Origin: an uncultured Rhodobacter sp.
Lineage (GTDB): Bacteria; Pseudomonadota; Alphaproteobacteria; Rhodobacterales; Rhodobacteraceae
Assembly: GCA_937901435.1 (NCBI GenBank)
Contig: CALGTJ010000198.1
Span: 1-13,569, forward strand
Length of the DNA: 13,569 bases
Direction: 5' to 3'
Part shown: positions 6,944-13,569 of the stretch, in pieces
Layout of the letters: each line of letters begins with the position of its first letter
Position numbering within the stretch: position 1 is the stretch's first letter
Translations under genes and position numbers: made by a program
The notes under the pieces: model-generated
The model's input: the letters and a program-made list of their open reading frames with translations, nothing else
What the model was told of the DNA's origin: nothing
Database searches by the model: none

Positions 6944-6994
6944 CTCCATGGCACAGACCTTTGCGAAACGTGATCACGTCAAGACTCCACAGGG

Positions 6995-7009
6995 GAACAA
7001 AACAGGAAT
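6995..7009 (+). promoter_or_regulatory. LexA-like operator candidate before dnaE2
   Basis: GAAC-N7-GAAT occupies the bases just before ATG 7010. The alphaproteobacterial SOS box is GAAC-N7-GAAC (equivalently GTTC-N7-GTTC on the other strand), so only the last base differs. dnaE2 is a usual SOS gene, which raises the odds. The tight overlap with the start region is unusual and may mean the downstream ATG 7022 is used. Confidence 0.4.
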
Positions 7010-9925
7010 ATGCTGCACGCCATGTCCTTTGCAGAGCTGTGCATCACGTCGAATTTTACCTTTCTCACCGGGGGCTCGCACCCCGAGGAATACATGCGCG
7101 CGGCCGCCTTGCAGGGCACACAGGCGATTGCGATTGCGGATGAAAATTCTGTCGCTGGCATCGTGCGGGCGCATACGGAAATGCGCGCGATTGCAAGGGA
7201 TGTGCGCCTGCGCAACACGGATGACCCCATCGGCCCACCGTGCCCTGCACATATCGACAAACCACCCTCGGCAGAGGTCGACACCGTCCCAAGGCTGATC
7301 CCGGCGGCCAAACTTGTCTTGCAAGACGGCTTTACCGCGACCGCCCTGCCAAGGGATCGCGCCGCTTGGGGGCGTCTGTGCCGCTTGCTAAGCCTTGGGC
7401 GATTGCGCGCGAAAAAAGGCAGCTGCCATGTGCGGCTAGAGGATCTGCTGGACTGGGGGCAGGACATCGAACTGCTCCTTCACCCCTCACAAAAGGCACA
7501 GACGGCGCAGCCCGGCGCGGGCGACTGGGCACAACAGGCGCAGCGGTTGTCGCGCCGCTTTCCCGGGCAGATCAGCCTTGTGATGGCCCCCCGCTATGAC
7601 GGGCAGGACGGGACACGCTTTGCCAAGCTCACCAAGCTGGCCGCCTCTCTGAACATCCCCATCGTCGCCTCGGCGCAACCGATGATGCACACGCCCGCAC
7701 GGCGCAAGCTGACAGATGTGCTGACGGCGATCCGTCAGGGCTGCCGCGTCGATGCGCTTGGGCGTGCGGCTTTGGCCAATGCCGAGCAGCGCCTGCGTTC
7801 TGGCGCTGAGATGCAAAAGATCTTCCGTGATCACCCAGAGGCGATTGCCCAGACCACCACGATCGCAGATCGCTGCCAGTTCGATCTGGCGCAACTTCGC
7901 TACGAATATCCCAGCGAGGTGTCTGGCGGTGAAGGTCCCGCAGCGCGGCTGGAACGGCTGGCGCATGAGGGGCTGCGCTGGCGCTATCCCAATGGCGCGC
8001 CGCAAAAGGTGCGCGATATGCTGGCCCATGAACTCGCCCTGATCGGCAAGCTGAAATACGAACCCTATTTCCTCACCGTGCGCGATGTGGTCGCCTTTGC
8101 GCGTGATCGTGGCATCCTCTGCCAAGGGCGCGGGTCTGCGGCCAATTCGGTGGTCTGTTACTGCCTCGGCGTCACCTCTGTCAGTCCCGAGATCGGCACG
8201 ATGGTCTTTGAACGCTTCGTGTCAGAGGCCCGCGACGAGCCGCCCGATATCGACGTGGATTTCGAACATGAACGACGTGAGGAAGTGATCCAGCATATCT
8301 ACGAACGCTACGGTCGCCACCGCGCCGGGCTGTGTGCGACGGTGATCCATTATCGTGGCAAACGCGCCATCCGAGAGGTCGGTCGCGCCATGGGGCTGAC
8401 CGAGGACACGATCAGCGCGCTGTCCTCGCAGCTGTGGGGGTTCTTTTCCACCAAGGGCCTAGAGGCGCACCGGATGCAAGAGATCGGCCTTGATCCGACG
8501 GACAGACGCCTCGCACAGACCATGGCGCTGATCTACGAGGTGATCGGCTTCCCCCGCCACTTTAGCCAACATGTCGGCGGCTTCATCATCACCGAAGGGC
8601 GGCTGGACGAGCTGTGCCCCATCGAGAACGCCACGATGGAGGACCGCACCGTCATTCCTTGGGACAAGGACGATATCGACGCACTCGGCATTCTCAAGGT
8701 CGATGTGCTGGCGCTGGGGATGCTGACCTGCATCCGAAAGGCGTTCGATCTGATCGACCAGCATCACGGCGTTGATTACACGCTCGCCACCCTGCCGCCC
8801 GAGGATCCCAAGGTCTATGACATGCTCTGCCGCGCCGACAGCCTTGGTGTGTTTCAGGTGGAAAGCCGGGCGCAGATGAACTTCCTCCCCCGGATGAAAC
8901 CGCGCACCTTTTATGATCTGGTGATCGAAGTCGCCATCATCCGCCCCGGCCCCATTCAGGGCGATATGGTTCACCCCTATCTGCGCCGCCGCAATGGTGA
9001 GGAAAAGGTGCAGTTCCCCTCGGATGCCTTGGGGCAGGTGCTGGGCAAGACCCTCGGCGTGCCACTGTTTCAGGAACAAGCGATGCAGATCGCCATAACG
9101 GGCGCGGGCTTTACCCCCGAAGAGGCGGACCGTTTGCGCCGTTCGCTGGCGACCTTCAAGAAACATGGCAACGTCAGCGAGTTTCGCGGGCGTTTCCTCA
9201 AGGGCATGAAGGCGAACGGCTATGACGATGACTTTGCCGAACGCTGCTTTAGCCAGATCGAGGGCTTTGGCAGCTATGGTTTCCCCGAAAGCCACGCGGC
9301 CAGCTTTGCCCTGCTGGTCTATGCCAGTGCCTGGCTGAAACACCGTCATCCCGGCATCTTTTGCTGTGCCCTGCTCAACGCGCAACCCATGGGCTTTTAC
9401 GCCCCCGCCCAGATCGTGCGTGACGCGCGCGAACACGGTGTCGAGGTGCGTCCCGTTTGCGTCAATTCCAGCTTTTGGGACAATGTGATGGAACCGGACG
9501 GGCAGGGTGGTCTGGCCCTGCGCCTTGGGTTTCGCCAGATCAAATCGATGGGCGAGGAAGAGTCGAACTGGATCACCGCCGCGCGGGGCAACGGGTATCT
9601 GGCGGTGCAAGACGTCTGGCGGCGTGCGGGGACCTCTCCGAAACTGCTGCGCATCCTTGCCGAAGCGGATGCCTTTGCCTCGCTCGGCGTGGCCCGGCGC
9701 GAGGCCCTGTGGGAGGCAAAGGCCCTCGCTACAGGCGGCGAACTGCCTCTCTTTTCAGGCGATCTGGACGGTGAGGCAATCCATGAACCCGCCGTGCATC
9801 TGCCCAAAATGACCTTGGGCGAAGAGGTGGTCGAGGATTACGTCTCGATGCGCCTCACCCTGCGCGCCCATCCCATGGCCCTGCTGCGCCACCGCTTGAC
9901 ACCAGGTTACGCCAGACTGGAATGA
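7010..9925 (+). CDS. dnaE2: Error-prone DNA polymerase DnaE2, C-terminally short
   Basis: DnaE2 is the C-family polymerase that does damage-induced mutagenesis, normally with ImuA and ImuB. The product has an N-terminal PHP domain (FAELCITSNFTFLTGGSHPE near the start). The polymerase core carries catalytic Asp413 and Asp415 in PPDIDVDFEHERRE and Asp565 in LKVDVLALGML. The family's RPGPIQGDMVHPYLRRR and GFGSYGFPESHAASFALLVY are both present, and a helix-hairpin-helix region lies near 880-920. It ends at residue 971, just after EEVVEDYVSMRLTLRAHP; relatives are usually about 1,050-1,100 and continue into an OB-fold, which is absent here. The polymerase core looks intact. No clear ribosome binding site decides between ATG 7010 and ATG 7022; family alignment favours 7022. 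No imuA or imuB is present in the window. Confidence 0.95.
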   Translation: MLHAMSFAELCITSNFTFLTGGSHPEEYMRAAALQGTQAIAIADENSVAGIVRAHTEMRAIARDVRLRNTDDPIGPPCPAHIDKPPSAEVDTVPRLIPAAKLVLQDGFTATALPRDRAAWGRLCRLLSLGRLRAKKGSCHVRLEDLLDWGQDIELLLHPSQKAQTAQPGAGDWAQQAQRLSRRFPGQISLVMAPRYDGQDGTRFAKLTKLAASLNIPIVASAQPMMHTPARRKLTDVLTAIRQGCRVDALGRAALANAEQRLRSGAEMQKIFRDHPEAIAQTTTIADRCQFDLAQLRYEYPSEVSGGEGPAARLERLAHEGLRWRYPNGAPQKVRDMLAHELALIGKLKYEPYFLTVRDVVAFARDRGILCQGRGSAANSVVCYCLGVTSVSPEIGTMVFERFVSEARDEPPDIDVDFEHERREEVIQHIYERYGRHRAGLCATVIHYRGKRAIREVGRAMGLTEDTISALSSQLWGFFSTKGLEAHRMQEIGLDPTDRRLAQTMALIYEVIGFPRHFSQHVGGFIITEGRLDELCPIENATMEDRTVIPWDKDDIDALGILKVDVLALGMLTCIRKAFDLIDQHHGVDYTLATLPPEDPKVYDMLCRADSLGVFQVESRAQMNFLPRMKPRTFYDLVIEVAIIRPGPIQGDMVHPYLRRRNGEEKVQFPSDALGQVLGKTLGVPLFQEQAMQIAITGAGFTPEEADRLRRSLATFKKHGNVSEFRGRFLKGMKANGYDDDFAERCFSQIEGFGSYGFPESHAASFALLVYASAWLKHRHPGIFCCALLNAQPMGFYAPAQIVRDAREHGVEVRPVCVNSSFWDNVMEPDGQGGLALRLGFRQIKSMGEEESNWITAARGNGYLAVQDVWRRAGTSPKLLRILAEADAFASLGVARREALWEAKALATGGELPLFSGDLDGEAIHEPAVHLPKMTLGEEVVEDYVSMRLTLRAHPMALLRHRLTPGYARLE

Positions 9926-9952
9926 AGCCCAAGATCAATTGCACGCCCCCTT

Positions 9953-10007
9953 TTCATCTTGGTCAAAATACTCTGGGGGTCTGGGGGTGAAACCCCCAGC
10001 TTGTCGG
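9953..10007. repeat. Intergenic hairpin repeat, copy 2
   Basis: This is the second copy of the block at 6885-6943, in the same orientation: TTCATCTTGG, AAAATACT, CTGGGGGT and a hairpin of CTGGGGG (9981-9987), loop TGAAA, CCCCCAG (9993-9999), then CTTGTCGG. The stem sequence differs from copy 1 (G in place of A, matched by C in place of T), so pairing is kept. It lies between the convergent ends of dnaE2 and the nuclease gene. On the minus strand it is followed by AGTATTTT, so it could end leftward transcription. Confidence 0.7.
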
Positions 10008-10051
10008 ATTTGCATGGCAAATTCGACTACCCGCTCAACACCCAAACACCG

Positions 10052-11194
10052 TCAAATATCAATATCCGCCCAGATCAGATGATGATCCGACGCTGCGTGC
10101 TGTTTCGCGCTCAGTTGCGGATAGACCTCCCAGCGGGGTGGGCGCGAGCCGGGCCATGCGCCCTTGCGAAAGATCCCGCCCAGCGTGACCTTGTCAAACA
10201 GCGCCGGCGAGAGCAGCAGATAGTCGATCTTGTCACCATCATTACCCAACCCATATGTGCCGATCCCCCGATCCGGGCGATCCGCATTATATTCGAATTC
10301 CGTGAAATTGGGATGTTCAGACACATCGCGCAGATCGGTGATCTGCAACAGCGGCGCAAGGTCTTCGCTGTCGGGACTGTCGTTCAGATCGCCCAAAACC
10401 ACTATATTCTCGTGTCCCTCCGCCACCAGCCTGCGGTAAAATTCTGCCACCGCCGTCGACTGGGCACGGCGTTTGGCCCTTGATGTTGGATCATTGCCGC
10501 CGAATTTGCTCTTGAAGTGATTGGGCAGCACCATGATCGTCTGACCGCTTGGGGTCACCACCTCGTATTCGGGACAATCCCGGCTAAAAATTGCTGCGCC
10601 GTCCGGTTTCAGATCATCCACATGGCTGCGCACCCGGCCAATCGGAAAGCCTTCGCGCGTGCCAAGACCCACGTCGATCCCGCGCATGTCATTGCCATCG
10701 ACCAGCATCAGATGTTTGTACATCTCTGGTTGGCCCAGTTTGCTGGCAAGTATCGACTGAAAGCTTTTCAGGACGGGTCGGCTTTCGGCCTCGACCAAAG
10801 CCAGCACATCGGCCCCGACCTCAAAGATCACGGCGGCAGTCAGCAGCATCGCGATTTCGTCAACCGCCGCTGTCTTCAACTCGACCCAACCGATCCAGTC
10901 GTCCCGCCCCTTGGCCACGATCCTGCGAGGCTTGGTCCTGTCCCTTGGACGCGTGATCAACCGTCCACGTATCCTGCGCAGACGCACAAAAGGGCCTTCG
11001 TTGTCATTCAGCATGCCAAGCTGGGCCAAAAGCACCAGCATCCGCGCCTTGTCGGCGTCGGCATAAATCGGTTTCTCGAACAAGGTGTTCAATTCCGCAT
11101 GGGCGTCCAGAACGCCCTGATGGGCGTCCGTGTCGTCGTTGAATACCTTGGCGCGGTCAAAGAGATTTTCAACGTTATAGGCGGCGATGCGCAT
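10052..11194 (-). CDS. Endonuclease/exonuclease/phosphatase-family hydrolase
   Basis: Members of this metal-dependent superfamily (ExoIII, DNase I, sphingomyelinase, inositol phosphatases) cut phosphoester bonds. The 380-residue product shows the motifs in order: YNVEN with Asn7, ALVEAE with Glu135, RGIDVGL near 174, PNHFKSK with Asn225 and His226, LGDLND with Asp269 and Asn271, DKIDYLLLS, and SDHHLIWADI with Asp370 and His371. Glu135 is about 100 residues further on than in ExoIII because of an insertion that includes a strongly basic stretch (near 70-98). There is no signal peptide, so a cytoplasmic nuclease is the best guess; the substrate is unknown. ATG 11194 is chosen because AAAGGGAGC lies six bases upstream; the frame is open 12 codons further. 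It has its own promoter. Confidence 0.88.
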   Translation of the reverse strand: MRIAAYNVENLFDRAKVFNDDTDAHQGVLDAHAELNTLFEKPIYADADKARMLVLLAQLGMLNDNEGPFVRLRRIRGRLITRPRDRTKPRRIVAKGRDDWIGWVELKTAAVDEIAMLLTAAVIFEVGADVLALVEAESRPVLKSFQSILASKLGQPEMYKHLMLVDGNDMRGIDVGLGTREGFPIGRVRSHVDDLKPDGAAIFSRDCPEYEVVTPSGQTIMVLPNHFKSKFGGNDPTSRAKRRAQSTAVAEFYRRLVAEGHENIVVLGDLNDSPDSEDLAPLLQITDLRDVSEHPNFTEFEYNADRPDRGIGTYGLGNDGDKIDYLLLSPALFDKVTLGGIFRKGAWPGSRPPRWEVYPQLSAKQHAASDHHLIWADIDI

Positions 11195-11241
11195 CGGCCC
11201 GCTCCCTTTATCCAAACAAATACGACTCAATCAATAAGTGT

Positions 11242-11270
11242 ATTCTAGCATGGAAAGGCGGATCTGTCAG
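11242..11270 (-). promoter_or_regulatory. Promoter for the nuclease-family gene
   Basis: On the minus strand CTGACA (11265-11270) is followed after exactly 17 bases by TAGAAT (11242-11247), preceded by TGC, an extended -10. Each hexamer misses the consensus by one base. The -35 element overlaps the transglycosylase stop codon (11267-11269). The predicted start is near 11235, giving a leader of about 40 bases before ATG 11194. Confidence 0.6.
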
Positions 11271-12550
11271 CGCAGGCGCGCCAGCAGCTCTTTGGAGACA
11301 TAACCATCCGGCACCACACCGATCGCTTTCTGAAACGCCTGCACAGCGGCGATGGTATTGGGGCCGATGATGCCGTCCAGCCCGTCAGGGTCAAAGCCTT
11401 TGGACAGAAGGCGACGCTGCATCTGCTGTTTTTCGGTGAAGGATAGCGGTTTGTCTGCACGCGGCCAGTTGCCCTTGATCGGCCCCGCCCCGGCAAGACG
11501 GTCGGCCAGATGACCCACGCCGATCACATAAGCATCGGCCGTGTTATAGGTTTCCAGCACCTGAAAATTGCCAAAGATCACAAAGGCGGCCCCGCGATGC
11601 CCCGCAGGTAAAAGGATCGACGCGCGCCCGTGGTTGGGGATCTGTTTCCCGTTGACCAGCCGAACGCCCTGTCGGGTCCAAAAATTCACCGGCTTTTTTA
11701 CCCGCTCGGTGCTGTTGGAATAGTCAAAACCCTTGGGCAGGATCACCTCTAACCCCCAAGGTTGTCCTTTTTTCCAGCCATTGTGCTGAAGATAAGCCGC
11801 GGTCGAGGCCAGCGCGTCGGTCGGGTCCTTGCCCCAGATATCGCGCCGCCCGTCGCGGTTAAAATCCTGCGCATGGGCGATATAAGAGGTCGGCATGAAT
11901 TGCGTATGCCCCATGGCCCCGGCCCAACTGCCTTGCAGACCCTTGGTGTCGCCCGCTTGCAAAATCCTCAGCGCATCCAGCGTCTGCTGTTCAAAAAAGG
12001 CGCTGCGTCTTGGGTCATAGGCCAGCGTCGCGAGGGCCTGAATGGTGTTGGTATTGCCAAAGAATGCGCCGTAAGAGGTTTCCAGCCCCCAGATCGCCGC
12101 GACGATCTCTTTTTCCACGCCATAGCGGGCCTCGATCCTGCTCAGGACCGCGTTATGTTTTGCCACTGCCGCGCGCCCGTTTTTGACGCGGGCGCCGGAC
12201 ACGGCGGTGTCCAGATAGTCCCAGATCTGTTTGGTGAACTCTGACTGATTGCGGTCCTTGGCGACGATGCCCGCGTCATAGCGGACACCACGAAAAGCCG
12301 CGTCAAAGATCTGCGCGCGAATGCCTTGGGCCAAAGCACGCTTGCGAAATCCCTGCACCCACCGCGCGAACCCCGGTTGTGACGCGGCGCTGACCTGCGT
12401 GGGCTGAAGGTCTGGCGTCAACAAGTCTGGCGTCAACAAGTCGGAGGGCCTGATCTCTGGCCGGATAGAGCTATGAACCGCAAGCTGTTGCGCTGCCAGC
12501 GGGCTTGCCGTGGTCAAAGCCGTCAGCAGTGCAGCAATCCAGATACGCAT
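11267..12550 (-). CDS. Lytic murein transglycosylase, MltB type, with peptidoglycan-binding domain
   Basis: These enzymes cleave the MurNAc-GlcNAc bond of peptidoglycan and leave a 1,6-anhydro end, acting in the periplasm. The 427-residue product starts with a signal peptide (MRIWIAALLTALTTASPLAA). A Pro-rich linker with a doubled LLTPD follows (about 25-55). The SLT_2 (GH103) domain runs from about 60 to 350, with the catalytic Glu157 in WGLETSYG, then MGHTQFMPTSY and FNRDGRRDIW. The C-terminal PG_binding_1 domain (about 370-427) includes LSKGFDPDGLDGIIGPNT. ATG 12550 has AAGGG eight bases upstream and begins a good signal peptide; ATG 12580 would add ten residues and lacks a ribosome binding site. 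There is no lipobox, unlike E. coli MltB, so it is probably soluble. Confidence 0.95.
   Translation of the reverse strand: MRIWIAALLTALTTASPLAAQQLAVHSSIRPEIRPSDLLTPDLLTPDLQPTQVSAASQPGFARWVQGFRKRALAQGIRAQIFDAAFRGVRYDAGIVAKDRNQSEFTKQIWDYLDTAVSGARVKNGRAAVAKHNAVLSRIEARYGVEKEIVAAIWGLETSYGAFFGNTNTIQALATLAYDPRRSAFFEQQTLDALRILQAGDTKGLQGSWAGAMGHTQFMPTSYIAHAQDFNRDGRRDIWGKDPTDALASTAAYLQHNGWKKGQPWGLEVILPKGFDYSNSTERVKKPVNFWTRQGVRLVNGKQIPNHGRASILLPAGHRGAAFVIFGNFQVLETYNTADAYVIGVGHLADRLAGAGPIKGNWPRADKPLSFTEKQQMQRRLLSKGFDPDGLDGIIGPNTIAAVQAFQKAIGVVPDGYVSKELLARLR
12410..12439 (-). repeat. 15-base tandem duplication in the transglycosylase linker
   Basis: GTCTGGCGTCAACAA occurs twice in tandem (12410-12424 and 12425-12439), followed by the first three bases of a third unit. 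On the coding strand it encodes LLTPD twice in the linker after the signal peptide. The two units are identical, so the duplication is recent or kept uniform, and its copy number may vary between strains. Confidence 0.8.
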
Positions 12551-12677
12551 GGTGTTTACCCTTGGAATGAACCAAATCATGTGGATAACTTAGCGCGATT
12601 GTTGCGTATCTGGAAGCAATCTAAGGTTAACAGGCAAGGGTTTGCCCGAATTTCAGGAAAGCCCGCCGATCAACCGC

Positions 12678-13569
12678 CTATCGACGCGTGCGTTTCACCT
12701 TGCGCGCGGTCTTGTCGGACTTGCGCTTTGCCTTGACGACCTTGCGCCCGCCCCCGCCTTTGAACCCGCCCTTGCCGCCTGCACGACCACGGCGCTGCCC
12801 GTCCTTGGGCCCGCTTGGCAGGGTCTTGCCGTCCAGTTCCAGCAGGTCCAGCATCAGGCCACCTGTGACCGGCACCGCCTCTGACAGGCGCACCAAAACG
12901 CGCTGCCCGATGCTGAGTTCCAGGCCGGTGTCCGCGCCCATCAGGGTCTGCGCCTCGCCGTCATAGTGGAAATATTCGCCCCCGATCGTGCGCACGGGCA
13001 CCAGCCCATCGGCGCCAGTCTCATCCAGCCGGATAAACGCGCCAAAGCGTTGGATGCCGGAAATCCGCCCGGTGAATTCATTGCCGACCCGTTCCGACAG
13101 AAAGGCCGCAAGATAGCGGTCGTTGGTGTCGCGCTCTGCCATCATCGAGCGGCGCTCGGTTTCCGAGATATGTTTGGCCGTGTCTTGCAGTTGCTCGATA
13201 TCCTCGGGCTTCAGTCCGTCCTTGCCCCATTTATGCGCCGAAATCAGCGCGCGGTGCACGATCAGGTCGGAATAGCGCCGGATCGGCGAGGTGAAATGCG
13301 CGTAAGACCGCAGGGCAAGGCCAAAGTGGCCGAAGTTTTCGGGAAAGTAATAGGCCTGCTGCATGGATCGCAGCGTGGACATATTGACCAGTTCGGTGAA
13401 ATCGGACTCTGCCGCTTGCGCCAACAGGTTGTTGAGGTGTCGCGTCTGCAGAACCTGCCCCTTGGCAAGGGTAAAGCCACTGGCAATCGCGACCTCGCGC
13501 AGCGCCTCTAGTTTTTCGGCAGAAGGTTCTTCGTGGACGCGGAATAACAGGGGCTGTTTCTTGCCCACA
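12678..13569 (-). CDS. rnr: Ribonuclease R, C-terminal part
   Basis: RNase R is a processive 3'-5' exoribonuclease that degrades structured RNA, including rRNA and mRNA under stress. Only the last 296 or so residues are in the window; the frame runs off the right edge, so the Met at 13568 is internal. Visible parts are the end of the RNB catalytic domain (LLFRVHEEPS, then YYFPENFGHFGLAL and the hallmark YAHFTSPIRRYSDLIVHRAL). An S1 RNA-binding domain follows (about 165-250, with GRISGIQRFGAFIRL). The last 40 residues form a Gly/Lys/Arg-rich basic tail, common in RNase R and thought to help with structured RNA. The alphaproteobacterial VacB/RNase II subfamily fits best. The stop is TAG; no clear terminator lies between it and the transglycosylase gene. 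Confidence 0.95.
   Translation of the reverse strand, partial: VGKKQPLLFRVHEEPSAEKLEALREVAIASGFTLAKGQVLQTRHLNNLLAQAAESDFTELVNMSTLRSMQQAYYFPENFGHFGLALRSYAHFTSPIRRYSDLIVHRALISAHKWGKDGLKPEDIEQLQDTAKHISETERRSMMAERDTNDRYLAAFLSERVGNEFTGRISGIQRFGAFIRLDETGADGLVPVRTIGGEYFHYDGEAQTLMGADTGLELSIGQRVLVRLSEAVPVTGGLMLDLLELDGKTLPSGPKDGQRRGRAGGKGGFKGGGGRKVVKAKRKSDKTARKVKRTRR

Noticed and set aside
8459..9610. 383-codon open frame on the minus strand
   Set aside because: It lies fully antisense to the conserved polymerase core of dnaE2 and shows no recognisable protein; such frames are common opposite GC-rich genes.
10517..11248. 243-codon plus-strand open frame
   Set aside because: It is antisense to the EEP-family gene, whose motifs are conserved; no protein features of its own.
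12580..12588. Perfect DnaA box TTATCCACA on the minus strand
   Set aside because: A single nine-base match with no cluster, AT-rich region or origin genes nearby; chance is a sufficient explanation.
12600..12677. Possible terminator after rnr
   Set aside because: Only a five-pair stem (GGCAA with TTGCC) without a T-run was found.

Overview
The window looks like chromosomal DNA of a marine Rhodobacterales (Roseobacter-type) alphaproteobacterium. The reasons are the high-GC coding bias, the protein sequences, and the gene order rsfS-rlmH-gpmI-envC-ctpA-rppH. That order fits this group as far as I know it; I could not search a database. Most of the window is ordinary housekeeping DNA.

Left edge (1-880): the 5' part of a minus-strand YihY/BrkB-type membrane protein gene runs off the edge. 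It seems to carry a small deletion and a frame change near position 92. A gene-free stretch of about 270 bases follows. It ends in a good sigma70-like promoter (743-771) for the rightward genes.

Plus-strand block (880-6855): rsfS (ribosome silencing factor) and rlmH (23S rRNA pseudouridine-1915 methyltransferase) concern the ribosome. gpmI is glycolytic. An EnvC-like murein hydrolase activator and the periplasmic protease CtpA concern cell-wall remodelling. An intrinsic terminator follows ctpA. After it come rppH (RNA 5' pyrophosphohydrolase) and a small cysteine-rich secreted protein of unknown function. Stop/start overlaps are common: gpmI/envC, rppH/unknown, and two tiny ORFs before rsfS and rlmH.

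dnaE2 island (6885-10007): a gene for the error-prone polymerase DnaE2 lies between two same-orientation copies of a short hairpin-bearing intergenic repeat. The protein ends about 100 residues earlier than usual, where the OB-fold should begin. Its usual partners imuA and imuB are not in the window. A near-consensus alphaproteobacterial LexA half-site pair sits directly before the start codon.

Right part (10052-13569, all minus strand): rnr (RNase R, 5' part beyond the edge), an MltB-type lytic transglycosylase with a peptidoglycan-binding domain, and an endonuclease/exonuclease/phosphatase-family enzyme. The last has its own promoter overlapping the transglycosylase stop codon. I saw no tRNA, rRNA, CRISPR array, transposase or phage gene. 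I found no clearly new multi-gene system; the dnaE2 region and the coupled mini-ORFs deserve the closest look.
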